DNA from: Ruegeria atlantica
Lineage (GTDB): Bacteria; Pseudomonadota; Alphaproteobacteria; Rhodobacterales; Rhodobacteraceae
DNA length: 64,000 bases
Direction of reading: 5' to 3'
NCBI RefSeq assembly: GCF_013032005.1
Contig: NZ_WQBE01000013.1
Span: 1 to 64,000 of the forward strand
The position numbers were made by a program, and so were the translations under genes. The notes under the pieces are model-generated. The model saw nothing but the letters and a program-made list of their open reading frames with translations. It was not told where the DNA came from and made no database searches. Positions 34,715-43,464 of the stretch are shown here, one piece after another. Position 1 is the first letter of the stretch; every line of letters starts with the position of its first letter.

Positions 34715-35254
34715 TTACAGCCCTTCGAATTCGCACAGAACGTGCACATCCATACCCATGTCTTCCAACGCCTTGCGGCCGCCCAGTTCCGGCAGGTCGA
34801 CAATGAACGAGCATGACACGATCTCACCCCCCAGCCGTTCGATCAGCTTGATCCCGGCAGCGGCGGTACCACCCGTTGCTAGCAGGTCGTCGACGACAAG
34901 GATTTTCTCGCCCGGTTGAATGGCGTCATCGTGAATCTCGACGATGGCCTCACCATATTCCAGTTTGTAATCCTGGCTGATGGTGGTGCCGGGCAGCTTG
35001 CCCTTTTTGCGGATCGGCACGAAGCCAACACTCAGCTGATGGGCGATGGCACCGCCCAGTATGAAGCCGCGCGCCTCGAGGCCCACGACTTTGTCGATCT
35101 GCTCACCCGCGTAGGGGTGCAACATCTGGTCGATTGCCATACGAAAACCGCGCGGATCAGCGAACAGTGTGGTGACGTCGCGAAACATGATCCCCTCATG
35201 CGGGAAATCGACGATGGTTCGGATGTAATCCTTGACCGACTTGTTTCTGGACAT
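34715..35254 (-). CDS. apt: adenine phosphoribosyltransferase
   Basis: This 179-aa purine salvage enzyme makes AMP from adenine and PRPP. It has the PRPP-binding motif [14 protein letters not shown] and the N-terminal [14 protein letters not shown] block. The ATG at 35254 has AGAGGGA upstream and yields the normal family length. Its adenine can come from MtnP, encoded 3.3 kb away. Confidence 0.96.
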   Translation of the reverse strand: MSRNKSVKDYIRTIVDFPHEGIMFRDVTTLFADPRGFRMAIDQMLHPYAGEQIDKVVGLEARGFILGGAIAHQLSVGFVPIRKKGKLPGTTISQDYKLEYGEAIVEIHDDAIQPGEKILVVDDLLATGGTAAAGIKLIERLGGEIVSCSFIVDLPELGGRKALEDMGMDVHVLCEFEGL

Positions 35255-35562
35255 TGCCAATCCCTCTGACGTCAAAACACGCGGGCGTATTTGGCCCATT
35301 GGGGACAGCCTTGCAAGGAAAGATTATCGCTGACTTCCCGACAGGGAGCGGAATTGAGCTTTGATAATACGAAATAGCGATGCTGGGCGGTGGGTGACCA
35401 CGATGGACGCGCCGGACTGGTAAATGGAATGCCTGAGTCGCGGGAAGGTTGATTGCCAAAACTCTGTTTTGTTGGTAGGTCGCCGGTACCTGAAATTGCT
35501 ATGCATTGTATATGCAGTGTATCGCTTGTGGTTTTAGGCATTGAACAGGGTGTGCGGGAAAG
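35255..35562. promoter_or_regulatory. intergenic region upstream of apt and the RHH gene
   Basis: These 308 bp separate the divergent apt and RHH genes. No convincing gene is seen. The apt side has no clear promoter. The right third is AT-richer and holds an 11-bp tandem repeat (35500-35521) in front of the RHH gene. Confidence 0.5.
35500..35521 (+). promoter_or_regulatory. two tandem 11-bp direct repeats, candidate RHH operator
   Basis: TATGCATTGTA is followed immediately by TATGCAGTGTA, differing at one base. The 11-bp period places both units on the same DNA face. They end 41 bp before the RHH start codon. RHH repressors often bind such direct repeats as paired dimers and control their own genes. 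Confidence 0.5.
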
Positions 35563-35727
35563 ATGGACAGCAAGGTATCTGCCAAGAAAAACAGCCAGTT
35601 GGTCCTGCGCCTGGACAAGGATGAGCGGGACGCATTTGTTGAATTGTGCAGGGAGCTGGATACATCAGCCGCACGCGAAATACGGCGTTTTATCCGTGGG
35701 TTCATGAAAGAACACGAAGCGAGCTGA
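35563..35727 (+). CDS. small ribbon-helix-helix DNA-binding protein
   Basis: This 54-aa protein has the Arc/CopG layout: a short beta strand SQLVLRLD (11-18), a first helix KDERDAFVELCRELD (19-33) and a second helix TSAAREIRRFIRGFMKEH (34-51), with a basic start. The good initiation context CGGGAAAG precedes the ATG. No toxin gene is adjacent, because the next gene is LysE on the other strand. It is therefore likely a stand-alone repressor rather than an antitoxin. The tandem repeats just upstream are the natural candidate site. Confidence 0.75.
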   Translation: MDSKVSAKKNSQLVLRLDKDERDAFVELCRELDTSAAREIRRFIRGFMKEHEAS

Positions 35728-35731
35728 ACCC

Positions 35732-36361
35732 TCAGGCCGGGCGGCGCAGCACGGCGGTTGCAACCCCCATTCCAATCAAAGTCAGCCCTCCGAACCGGGT
35801 CATCGCAGTGATGACCCCGGCGCGTCCGATCATCCGGCGCAGCCGGTCAGCCAGCAGCGCATAGGCCAGCGCGTTCAGCCAGGCCAGACCCACGAAAGTC
35901 GCGATCAGGATAGCGAATTGCGGGCCCAATGGGTCCGCCGGACGCAGGAATTGCGGTACGAAGGCGATGAAAAAGGCAATGGATTTCGGGTTCAGCGCCG
36001 TAACGGCGGCGGCATGGCCAAAGACACTTTGTGCGGTGACATTTCGCCCGGTCGCTGGCGCCTCTAACCCGCCCGAGGGCGCGCTGCGCAGTAGCTTGAT
36101 GCCCAGCCACACAAGATAGGCCGCCCCCACCCATTTCAGCACAGAAAACAACGTGGCCGAGGCTAGCACCAGCGCCCCCAGCCCCAGTAGCGACGCGGTC
36201 ATTGCAACCAGATCCCCCACCGCCACCCCTGTGGCTGAGGCCACGGCGACGCTGCGCCCTTTTGATAAGGCATAGCTAAGCACCAGCAACACAGTCGGGC
36301 CGGGGATAAGCAGCAATGCGGTCGATGCGGCCACAAAAGCCAGCCAAAGTTCAAAAGACAT
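35732..36361 (-). CDS. LysE family amino-acid exporter
   Basis: The 209-aa membrane protein has about six spans and the LysE/RhtB signature LLIPGPTVLLVLSYALSKGR, then GAAYLVWLGIKLLR and ALNPKSIAFF. It exports amino acids or related metabolites; the substrate is not predictable. It converges with the RHH gene, 4 nt between stops. Confidence 0.9.
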   Translation of the reverse strand: MSFELWLAFVAASTALLLIPGPTVLLVLSYALSKGRSVAVASATGVAVGDLVAMTASLLGLGALVLASATLFSVLKWVGAAYLVWLGIKLLRSAPSGGLEAPATGRNVTAQSVFGHAAAVTALNPKSIAFFIAFVPQFLRPADPLGPQFAILIATFVGLAWLNALAYALLADRLRRMIGRAGVITAMTRFGGLTLIGMGVATAVLRRPA

Positions 36362-36413
36362 GGGGTTACCCGTTTTGGTTTCGCCCTCACCAAGCCCCGC
36401 CGCGACGGTGAGG

Positions 36414-37430
36414 TCAAGCCTTTCGAGGCTCGGTGACGCGACGCATCAATGCCTCAAGTGGGCCGCGCTTGAACCGGCGGAACCACAACAGGGCAAAACC
36501 CGAGGACAAAGCGCAGAACCCAAGCGCGTAAACCACGATCTGTGTTGGTTTGAGTGTGCCATTTAGCAAACCAAGCTCCTCCAGCAATCCCATCCCGATC
36601 AGGATATGCGCCACATAGAGGGTCAGGCTCTGCCGTCCCGGAGCGGTCAGGGCAGAGCCAAGGCGCAGTTTTTCGATCTTCGGCCATAACTTCAGCAACA
36701 GTCCGATCACCACGCACGCCGATCCGGTGCTGGCCAGGATATAGAACGGCCCTGGCGGAATCGACGCAGTGCCTAGATAGGCAACCAATTCCGGATCGGA
36801 CACCAACCTTTGTGGAAACAGGGCCAATACGGCAGCGCCAAATCCCCACATGATCAGGCGGTGTTGAAAGCAGATCGTGCGAAGCTGTGATCGCCCGATG
36901 GCCATGCCGATCAGCAGGAAAGCAGCCCAAGGTAAAACCGGGTGCCAACCGTTGAGAATTGCATTTCGTAAAAAGCCGGGCAGGGTCCAGAGGTCGGTAT
37001 AGCTGAGCGTGGACCAATCCCAGCCCCGCTCATAGTCAAAGATAAGGTTGGCCAAAACGGCCAGCGCAACAATTCCCAACGCCCCCAGCCACAACATACG
37101 TCCCGAGGCCGAAAGAAACGCCGCCCCCACCACAAAATACAATGCGTAGAAATGCAGAATGTCAGCGTCGAACACGGTCATGTTGATCAGGCCGAGAACG
37201 AACAGAAAGGCCGCGCGCCGCAGCAGCACACCAGCGGGGATGCTGGACAGACCCAATCCTACACCGGCCAGAATGACGAACAGCGCGGCGGCCCTTCCCT
37301 CCAATGCGTCGACAAAACCCGACGCCCAGTCGTGGCCCGGCGCAACTTGCGCCGCGATGCGGAAGTTCACCAGCACCATACCGCAAAAAGCAATAAAGCG
37401 GGCGGCGTCCAGGGCTTCGAGTCGTTTCAT
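36414..37430 (-). CDS. DUF418-type polytopic membrane protein
   Basis: The 338-aa protein has about nine or ten spans. The N-terminal LDAARFIAFCGMVLVNF and the C-terminal SLTLYVAHILIGMG and RRFKRGPLEALMRR match the DUF418/acyltransferase-like family. These proteins may transfer acyl groups at the membrane, but no activity is established. The ATG at 37430 has GAGGAG upstream. The gene lies 52 nt upstream of lysE on the same strand. Confidence 0.8.
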   Translation of the reverse strand: MKRLEALDAARFIAFCGMVLVNFRIAAQVAPGHDWASGFVDALEGRAAALFVILAGVGLGLSSIPAGVLLRRAAFLFVLGLINMTVFDADILHFYALYFVVGAAFLSASGRMLWLGALGIVALAVLANLIFDYERGWDWSTLSYTDLWTLPGFLRNAILNGWHPVLPWAAFLLIGMAIGRSQLRTICFQHRLIMWGFGAAVLALFPQRLVSDPELVAYLGTASIPPGPFYILASTGSACVVIGLLLKLWPKIEKLRLGSALTAPGRQSLTLYVAHILIGMGLLEELGLLNGTLKPTQIVVYALGFCALSSGFALLWFRRFKRGPLEALMRRVTEPRKA

Positions 37431-37657
37431 GGTGCTCCTCTGTTTGGGGCGTACTGAAATGATTTTGTGGCACAAATGCGGTTCAGTGGCGTGTTTAAGA
37501 TAAACAAATTGCGAGGATCAGGGCGACCTTGCCACCTTCATCAGTCACAATGTACCCGGGTTGAGTAAGTTAAAGATTGCGTTAAAGCGTGCGTACCGTC
37601 CTTGAAACGCCGGTCTGGCCCTACAACCTAGGGCCTATCAAAGGATCGGAGGCGAAG

Positions 37658-38521
37658 GTGACGCAGACACATCCCGACTATTCGAAAGCGTTCAAGGACA
37701 TGTCCCGCTCAAACGACGGGCGGTTGAAACGTGTGCTGATCCTTCTGATCCTGATCAGCGTCGTGATTTACGCCGGAATCGTGGGGTACATGTACGCCAA
37801 TCAGGATGAGCTGCTATACAAACCATCCGGAGAATTGCCCGCCCCCGATGAGGTCGGGCTGGCCGATGTCGACGTGATCTCTCTGCCCATGTCCGACGGG
37901 GTTGTGCTGACGGCGTGGTCCGCGCCACCGGCCATCGAAGGAGCGCCGACCGTTCTGTTTTTTCACGGTCAAAGCGGCAATCTGGGTGACCGGGCCGACC
38001 GGCTGCGGGAAATCCTGAACAGTGGTTTTGGCCTGCTAGCCCCCAGTTATCGCGGTTTTCCAGGCAGTGGCGGCGAGCCCTCGGAGCTGGCGCTGATCTC
38101 AGATGGGGTTCACATGTTTGACCAACTGGACTCTGAGGGTGCAGCCGTCGTCCTGCACGGTCAAAGCCTTGGCACCGGCGTGGCCGCCGCTGTCGCCCAA
38201 CAGCGTCCGAATGCACAGTTACTGGTGCTAGAGGCCCCCTTCACCGCGACTGTGGATGTCGCGTCCGAGCGCTATCCGTTTCTGCCGGTTTCGGCCTTGA
38301 TGAAGGATCAGTTCGCCACCCGAGACTTTGTCGGCGATGTTACGGTGCCAACGCTGATCTTCCACGGAACCGAGGATGAAACCGTTCCGGTGCATCACGG
38401 CCAAGCGCTGGCGGCGATGTCGGGCGACACCGCCAAACTTCATGTCATCCCCAACGGCACCCACAACGACCTCTGGTCGTATGGCTTGTGGGACGAGGTG
38501 CAGCAGACCCTTGCGCAGTAG
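37658..38521 (+). CDS. membrane-anchored alpha/beta hydrolase
   Basis: This 287-aa protein has one N-terminal span (about 25-45) and a hydrolase domain with HGQSLG (nucleophile Ser170), an oxyanion segment FFHGQSGN, Asp in GTEDETVP and His in PNGTHND. It resembles bacterial BEM46/ABHD13-like proteins, whose substrates are mostly unknown. I chose GTG 37658 because GGAGG lies 5 nt upstream. An ATG at 37700 and a GTG at 37589 are alternatives. Confidence 0.83.
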   Translation: MTQTHPDYSKAFKDMSRSNDGRLKRVLILLILISVVIYAGIVGYMYANQDELLYKPSGELPAPDEVGLADVDVISLPMSDGVVLTAWSAPPAIEGAPTVLFFHGQSGNLGDRADRLREILNSGFGLLAPSYRGFPGSGGEPSELALISDGVHMFDQLDSEGAAVVLHGQSLGTGVAAAVAQQRPNAQLLVLEAPFTATVDVASERYPFLPVSALMKDQFATRDFVGDVTVPTLIFHGTEDETVPVHHGQALAAMSGDTAKLHVIPNGTHNDLWSYGLWDEVQQTLAQ

Positions 38522-38527
38522 CGTGGT

Positions 38528-39400
38528 TTAAAGAATCCGGCCTGCGACCGCATCCAGCTTGGCCAGTAACGCCGGATCGCGTTTTTCGGGCGAAGTGAGG
38601 ATCGCAAACTCCAATGCCCGATCGCAGCCATGCGGGCAGGGCGCGCGTTCAGCCCCCAACAGATCGGGCAGGCCCTTGACCAGCGCCCGGCCTTTTTCCG
38701 CATTCCCGGTTAGGGTGGCGATAATGGCGGTTACGTCGACCTCGCCGTGATCCGGGTGCCAGCTGTCATAGTCGGTCACCATGGCGATCGAGGCATAACA
38801 AAGTTCGGCCTCGCGGGCGAGTTTCGCCTCGGGCATGTTAGTCATGCCGATCACGTCACATCCCCAATGCTCGCGATACATCTTGGATTCGGCCAGGGAT
38901 GAGAACTGCGGCCCCTCCATCGCCAGATAGGTGCCACCGCGATGGATGGTGATACCTGCCGCCTTGCCTGCGCTCTCACAAGCGTCCGACAGGCGCGGGC
39001 AGGTGGGGTGCGCCACGCTGACATGGGCGACGCAACCAGTGCCGAAAAAGCTTTTCTCGCGCGCAAATGTCCGGTCAATGAACTGGTCGACAATGACGAA
39101 ATCCCCCGGCGCCATATGCTCGCGAAACGACCCGCAGGCGGAAACCGAGATCACGTCCGTAACCCCCAGCCGTTTCAGCGCATCGATATTGGCGCGATAG
39201 GGCACCTCGGTCGGTGAATGAACGTGGCCACGCCCGTGACGGGGCAGGAAGGCCATTTCGACCCCATTCAAAGCCCCCGTCAGGATCTGGTCCGAAGGTG
39301 CACCCCACGGCGTTTCAACCGTAACCCATTCCGCCTTTTCCAGCCCGTCGATATCGTAGATACCTGATCCGCCGATGATGGCGATTTTCGTCTGGGTCAT
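38528..39400 (-). CDS. mtnP: S-methyl-5'-thioadenosine phosphorylase
   Basis: This 290-aa purine nucleoside phosphorylase-family enzyme has the opening IAIIGGSGIYDI, the RHGRGH phosphate-binding block, and MEGPQFSSLAES with NMPEAKLAREAELCY. It splits methylthioadenosine into adenine and methylthioribose-1-phosphate, so apt can recycle the adenine. The ATG at 39400 has CGGAGCG upstream. The gene converges with the alpha/beta hydrolase. Confidence 0.94.
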   Translation of the reverse strand: MTQTKIAIIGGSGIYDIDGLEKAEWVTVETPWGAPSDQILTGALNGVEMAFLPRHGRGHVHSPTEVPYRANIDALKRLGVTDVISVSACGSFREHMAPGDFVIVDQFIDRTFAREKSFFGTGCVAHVSVAHPTCPRLSDACESAGKAAGITIHRGGTYLAMEGPQFSSLAESKMYREHWGCDVIGMTNMPEAKLAREAELCYASIAMVTDYDSWHPDHGEVDVTAIIATLTGNAEKGRALVKGLPDLLGAERAPCPHGCDRALEFAILTSPEKRDPALLAKLDAVAGRIL

Positions 39401-39606
39401 GGCTGCGCTCCGAATAAAAAAACTCGATGCAGACTGTCTGAGGGGCAGCGGAGGATTTGGCAAGTGGGTTCAACGGTTTGTGTTGGCTGATGGCCCGGTA
39501 TGCGTCTGTTGCATATCTGGGTCCCACCTGGCGCGGTATCTCCTGCGGGGATTGACCGCTAAAAGACCCCTTTCGCGCGAACCCAAAATACCAACAGGAC
39601 CGTCCC

Positions 39607-41241
39607 ATGCCCCGAGCCATGCTGGCAAGCTTTGCCAATCGTATAGCTAAACCCGATCTTCGTTGGGTGCCGGACGAAGGGCTGACTGCCTCGCGCCTGC
39701 GGATCGAACTGCTGTCCGGTCTGACTGTGGCGCTGGCGTTGGTGCCCGAAGCAGTGGCCTTTGCCTTTGTTGCCGGGGTACATCCGCTGGTTGGTCTGTA
39801 CGCGGCCTTTATGGTCGGTCTGATCACGGCGTTGATTGGTGGCCGTCCGGGCATGATTTCGGGCGCGACCGGGGCGCTGGCCGTTGTAATGGTTGCGCTG
39901 GTGGCCCAACACGGGGTTGAATACTTGTTCGCGACCGTGGTGTTGATGGGTATTCTGCAAGTGATCGCTGGGGCCATGCATTGGGGCCGGTTCATCCGGC
40001 TGGTGCCGCATCCGGTGATGCTGGGCTTTGTAAACGGCCTGGCCATCGTGATTTTTCTGGCGCAGTTGGGTCAGTTCAAAGTGCCCGGTACCATGGAAAA
40101 CACCGGCCATGGCGTAGGAGGCGGCGAATGGCTTTCGGGTCTGCAGCTTTACACGATGCTGGGCCTGGTCGCACTGACCATGGCGGTGATCTGGGTTATG
40201 CCGCGTATCACGCGCATCATTCCCGCGCCGCTGGCCGGTATTTTTGTCGTTGCCGCGCTGGTGATTGGCTTTGGTTTGGACGTGCCTCGCGTCGGTGACC
40301 TGGCGTCTATCGAGGGAGGTTTGCCGCCGTTCCACATCCCGATGGTGCCGCTGACCTGGGAAACTTTTGAAATTATCCTGCCCTATGCCGTCATTCTGGC
40401 AGCAATCGGCCTGATCGAATCCCTGCTGACGTTGAACCTTGTTGGAGAGATCACCGGTAAGCGCGGCGGGGCTTCGCAGGAATGCATCGCGCAAGGCGTT
40501 GCCAACGTCGCTACCGGTTTCTTCGGTGGCATGGGCGGCTGCGCAATGATTGGTCAGTCGATGATCAACGTGAAGTCCGGTGGCCGGACCCGTATCGCCG
40601 GTATCGCGGCGGCGCTGTTCCTGCTGGTGTTCATCTTGTTTGCCTCACCGCTTATCGAGCAAATCCCGCTGGCCGCACTGGTCGGGGTGATGTTTATGGT
40701 GGTGATCGGTACATTCGCTTGGAACTCGTTCAAGATCATGCGCAAGGTGCCGTTGACGGACGCATTCGTTATCGTTCTGGTGACTGTGGTGACGGTGATG
40801 GAAGACCTCGCGGTCGCGGTTGTGGTTGGTGTCATTGTCTCCGCGCTGGCCTATGCGTGGAACAACGCCAAGCGTATCCATGCCATCACGCGTGAATCGG
40901 AAACCGAAAAAGGCGCAAAAGTCTACGAAATCCAAGGGCCTCTGTTCTTTGGTTCCTCCGAGGGTTTTGTCGAGTTGTTCGATGTGCCAAGTGATCCTGA
41001 CACGGTGATCGTGGATTTTGCCGAAAGCCGGGTTGTGGACCAGTCCGCACTGCAGGCCATCGAAAACGTCGCGTCGAAATACGAGGCCGCAGGCAAACGC
41101 GTCATGCTGCGCCACCTCAGCCGCGATTGCCACAAGCTGCTGAACAAAGCAGGGCATCTGATGGTCGACAGCGATGATGACCCCGATTACCAACTGGCGG
41201 TGGATTATTCTGTTCGCACCGGCATTCTGGGCGGCCACTGA
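39607..41241 (+). CDS. SulP family inorganic anion transporter
   Basis: This 544-aa transporter has about eleven or more spans, the signature GLTVALALVPEAVAFAFVAGV and a C-terminal STAS domain (about 435-540, with the VDQSALQAIENV strand-helix). SulP proteins move sulfate, bicarbonate or dicarboxylates; the substrate is not readable here. CAGGA precedes the ATG. It converges with the flavin reductase across two repeat modules. Confidence 0.92.
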   Translation: MPRAMLASFANRIAKPDLRWVPDEGLTASRLRIELLSGLTVALALVPEAVAFAFVAGVHPLVGLYAAFMVGLITALIGGRPGMISGATGALAVVMVALVAQHGVEYLFATVVLMGILQVIAGAMHWGRFIRLVPHPVMLGFVNGLAIVIFLAQLGQFKVPGTMENTGHGVGGGEWLSGLQLYTMLGLVALTMAVIWVMPRITRIIPAPLAGIFVVAALVIGFGLDVPRVGDLASIEGGLPPFHIPMVPLTWETFEIILPYAVILAAIGLIESLLTLNLVGEITGKRGGASQECIAQGVANVATGFFGGMGGCAMIGQSMINVKSGGRTRIAGIAAALFLLVFILFASPLIEQIPLAALVGVMFMVVIGTFAWNSFKIMRKVPLTDAFVIVLVTVVTVMEDLAVAVVVGVIVSALAYAWNNAKRIHAITRESETEKGAKVYEIQGPLFFGSSEGFVELFDVPSDPDTVIVDFAESRVVDQSALQAIENVASKYEAAGKRVMLRHLSRDCHKLLNKAGHLMVDSDDDPDYQLAVDYSVRTGILGGH

Positions 41242-41248
41242 GTATTTT

Positions 41249-41300
41249 GCGAGGCTCTGCCTCGCGCTCCGAGGTATTTGCGACCAGATGAATACAGGAT
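41249..41300 (+). repeat. intergenic repeat module, copy C (plus orientation)
   Basis: A perfect hairpin GCGAGGC-TCT-GCCTCGC is followed by CCGAGGTATTT, four variable bases and CCAGATGAA. It is the degenerate member of the set. It lies 7 nt after the SulP stop and forms a long inverted repeat with copy B. Confidence 0.7.
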
Positions 41301-41307
41301 CCCCTGC

Positions 41308-41376
41308 TTCATCTGGCTGAAAATACCTCGGGGGAGGCGCCCAAAGGGCGGCGGGGGCAGCGCCCCCCTGTAATTC
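41308..41376 (-). repeat. intergenic repeat module, copy B (minus orientation)
   Basis: Read on the minus strand it has GGGGGCGCTGCCCCC, a second hairpin (CCGCCCTTTGGGCGC), CTCCCCCGAGGTATTTT, CAGCCAGATGAA. It touches the end of the flavin reductase gene. Its arms GCCAGATGAA and GAGGTATTT pair with copy C (41271-41291 against 41309-41329), so the two could fold into one large hairpin between the convergent genes. Confidence 0.72.
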
Positions 41377-41982
41377 CTAATCGTCTGGGCGACTAAGCGA
41401 GAACAACTCGGTTACGACTGAATAGTCCCGATATCCAAGCCGGGCGAGCGGGTTGAAGGTCGTCACGTCGAATATTCCATCCCTCAAACAATCGTCTCGC
41501 AGGTGGACACCGGTTACTTCTCCGAAAACAACCCGATTTGCCTCGCCCGGCAGATCGACAATCTTGGTCAATTTGCATTCCAGAGCAGCCGGGACGCCCT
41601 CGACTCGAGCGCAGGGGATGGTTTCGCATCCAACCGGCGTCAGGCCAGCATGTTCGAATTCGTCGTGATGTTTGGGCAGGCCTGCGGAACTGGCGTTCAT
41701 CGCATCGCGGTGTGCGTGCGCCACCACGTTCACGCAGAACACTCCGGTTGCTTCGATGTTCGAAACACTGTCCTTGCCGCCGTCCTGATCGTGTTTGGTG
41801 CCCGTTGAAGCGAACATCACTTGTGGGGGCGTGTAGGCGACCCCGTTGAAGAAGGAATAAGGTGCCAGATTGTTGATCCCATCGGGGCTGCGGGTGGATA
41901 TCCAACCGATCGGACGGGGGGTAATGACAGCGTTGAATGGATTGTGCGGCAGACCGTGGCCGTCTTCGGGTCGATAGAACAT
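41377..41982 (-). CDS. flavin reductase-like FMN-binding protein
   Basis: The 201-aa protein has PHNPFNAVITPRPIGWISTRS and NLAPYSFFNGVAYTPPQVMFAS, diagnostic for the flavin reductase/DIM6 domain that binds FMN. It could be a stand-alone flavin reductase or an FMN oxidoreductase of unknown substrate. GGAGTAGAG precedes the ATG. It is divergent from the small acetyltransferase, with a 72-nt gap. Confidence 0.88.
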   Translation of the reverse strand: MFYRPEDGHGLPHNPFNAVITPRPIGWISTRSPDGINNLAPYSFFNGVAYTPPQVMFASTGTKHDQDGGKDSVSNIEATGVFCVNVVAHAHRDAMNASSAGLPKHHDEFEHAGLTPVGCETIPCARVEGVPAALECKLTKIVDLPGEANRVVFGEVTGVHLRDDCLRDGIFDVTTFNPLARLGYRDYSVVTELFSLSRPDD

Positions 41983-42054
41983 CTCTACTCCAAGCGTTTG
42001 CCCAAGGCGTAGCGAAGTGCTAGGGCGAATGCCAGCAAGGAAAAGAGGGCTGAG

Positions 42055-42549
42055 GTGCAGCAGTTCGGGATCAGGCCGGAAGAGCCGGATGATTGGTGGG
42101 AGGTCGAAGCCCTCTATGACCTGTGCTTTGCGCCCGGGCGCGAGGCGCTGTCTTCCTATCGTCTGCGCGATGATGTGCCGCCGGTTTCAGGCTTGTCTCT
42201 GGTTGCGCGTGACGGGCAGGGCATTCTGGCCGGGGCCATACGGTTCTGGCCGGTGCACGTGGGTGATCACGATGCCTTGCTGCTGGGGCCGGTAGCCGTA
42301 CACCCGACCCATCAAGGCGAGGGCCTTGGGGGTTTTCTGATCCACGAAGGTATCGAAGCTGGCCGGGCGATGGGCTGGGATCGAGTCATGTTGGTTGGTG
42401 ATGCACCTTATTATGCCCGGTTCGGGTTTTCCCGTCTGAATGGGATTGAAATGCCCCCTCCGACCAACCCGGACCGAATTCTGGGGCTGGAATTGTCCTC
42501 GGGTGTATGGGACGGGGTGGATGGGCTTGTCACCCGTTGGACCCGCTGA
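42055..42549 (+). CDS. GNAT family N-acetyltransferase (YhbS-like)
   Basis: The 164-aa GNAT protein has the core LLLGPVAVHPTHQGEGLGGFLIHEGIEAGRAMGW holding the acetyl-CoA loop, and GDAPYYARFGFSRL. This resembles the YhbS group. The substrate is unknown. GTG start with GAGGGCTGAG upstream. The next gene, EcsC-like, follows 52 nt later on the same strand. Confidence 0.88.
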   Translation: MQQFGIRPEEPDDWWEVEALYDLCFAPGREALSSYRLRDDVPPVSGLSLVARDGQGILAGAIRFWPVHVGDHDALLLGPVAVHPTHQGEGLGGFLIHEGIEAGRAMGWDRVMLVGDAPYYARFGFSRLNGIEMPPPTNPDRILGLELSSGVWDGVDGLVTRWTR

Positions 42550-42601
42550 ACTATTGAAACCTTGGCTATAAACCCCGATGTCTATTGGGCAGGAGGTATT
42601 T

Positions 42602-43345
42602 ATGCAGGACGTGGTTCTTGTTGAAAAGCTGGATGCTGAGGCGGAACTGGACCGATTGGCCGGGTATTACCGAACGGCCGGAGGGCCGGGCGTCAAGCTG
42701 TTGAATAGCCTCGGAGGTTCGGCAGAATCCTTGTTGGAGCAATTGCCCGAACCGATCAGGCAGGGCCTGACGGGCGCGACGGAACAGGCCCTGTGGTTGG
42801 CAATGCATGCTGCCGAAGGGTCAAGACGGGCTGTGCCGGACCAGCATCCCTGGGTCAACACCGCAGTAACCACGGCCATGGGTGCAGCCGGAGGGTTGGG
42901 CGGAATGTCCACTGCATTGATGGAATTACCTGCGACGACCGCGATGCTGTTGCGTGCCATACAAGGGGCGGCTGCGCGCGAAGGGTTTGATCCGTCGGAA
43001 GATGGTGTGAAATTTGATTGCGTGCGTGTCCTGTCCGCCGCCGGGCCTTTGTCCAATGACGACGGTGCCGATCTGGGGTTCTTCTCGGTCAGGTTGACCT
43101 TGACAGGACCTGCCATGCAGAAATTGATCGCAGCGGTCGCTCCGCGGCTGTCAGTTGTGTTGGGGCAGAAATTGGCGGCGCAATCCGTGCCGGTATTGGG
43201 GGCCATTGCCGGAGGCGGCACCAACTATGTCTACACGCGGTATTACCAGCAGATTGCCCGCGTTCATTTCGGCCTGCGCCGTTTGGCGGTCGATGCCGAT
43301 ATTCCCCACGATGAACTGGTGCGCAAACTTGCCGCCCGAATGTGA
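42602..43345 (+). CDS. EcsC family protein
   Basis: This 247-aa protein has a central hydrophobic region and the EcsC pattern of small-residue helices (VTTAMGAAGGLGGMSTALMELPATTAMLLRAIQ, around residues 85-120) and a late QSVPVLGAIAGGGTNYVYTRYY block. The function of this family outside Bacillus is poorly known. ATG 42602 has AGGAGG at ideal spacing, so it is preferred over the in-frame ATG at 42578. Confidence 0.85.
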   Translation: MQDVVLVEKLDAEAELDRLAGYYRTAGGPGVKLLNSLGGSAESLLEQLPEPIRQGLTGATEQALWLAMHAAEGSRRAVPDQHPWVNTAVTTAMGAAGGLGGMSTALMELPATTAMLLRAIQGAAAREGFDPSEDGVKFDCVRVLSAAGPLSNDDGADLGFFSVRLTLTGPAMQKLIAAVAPRLSVVLGQKLAAQSVPVLGAIAGGGTNYVYTRYYQQIARVHFGLRRLAVDADIPHDELVRKLAARM

Positions 43346-43464
43346 TTTTTCTTCAAAGGCTTGGAGAATTTCACCGCATATGGTATTGATGATTTGAGCG
43401 TCCGCTAAATAAACCAAAACAACGCGGGCAAACAGGCAAATATCCATATGAAAGGCGGCTCGGC

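Noticed and set aside
35255-35499. Short open frames between apt and the RHH gene
   Set aside because: They overlap each other, lack ribosome sites and domains, and show no protein-like composition.
41249-41376. Transposon ends, because of the large inverted repeat
   Set aside because: No transposase or target duplication is present, and the same modules occur at 32289-32350, so a dispersed repeat family explains it better.
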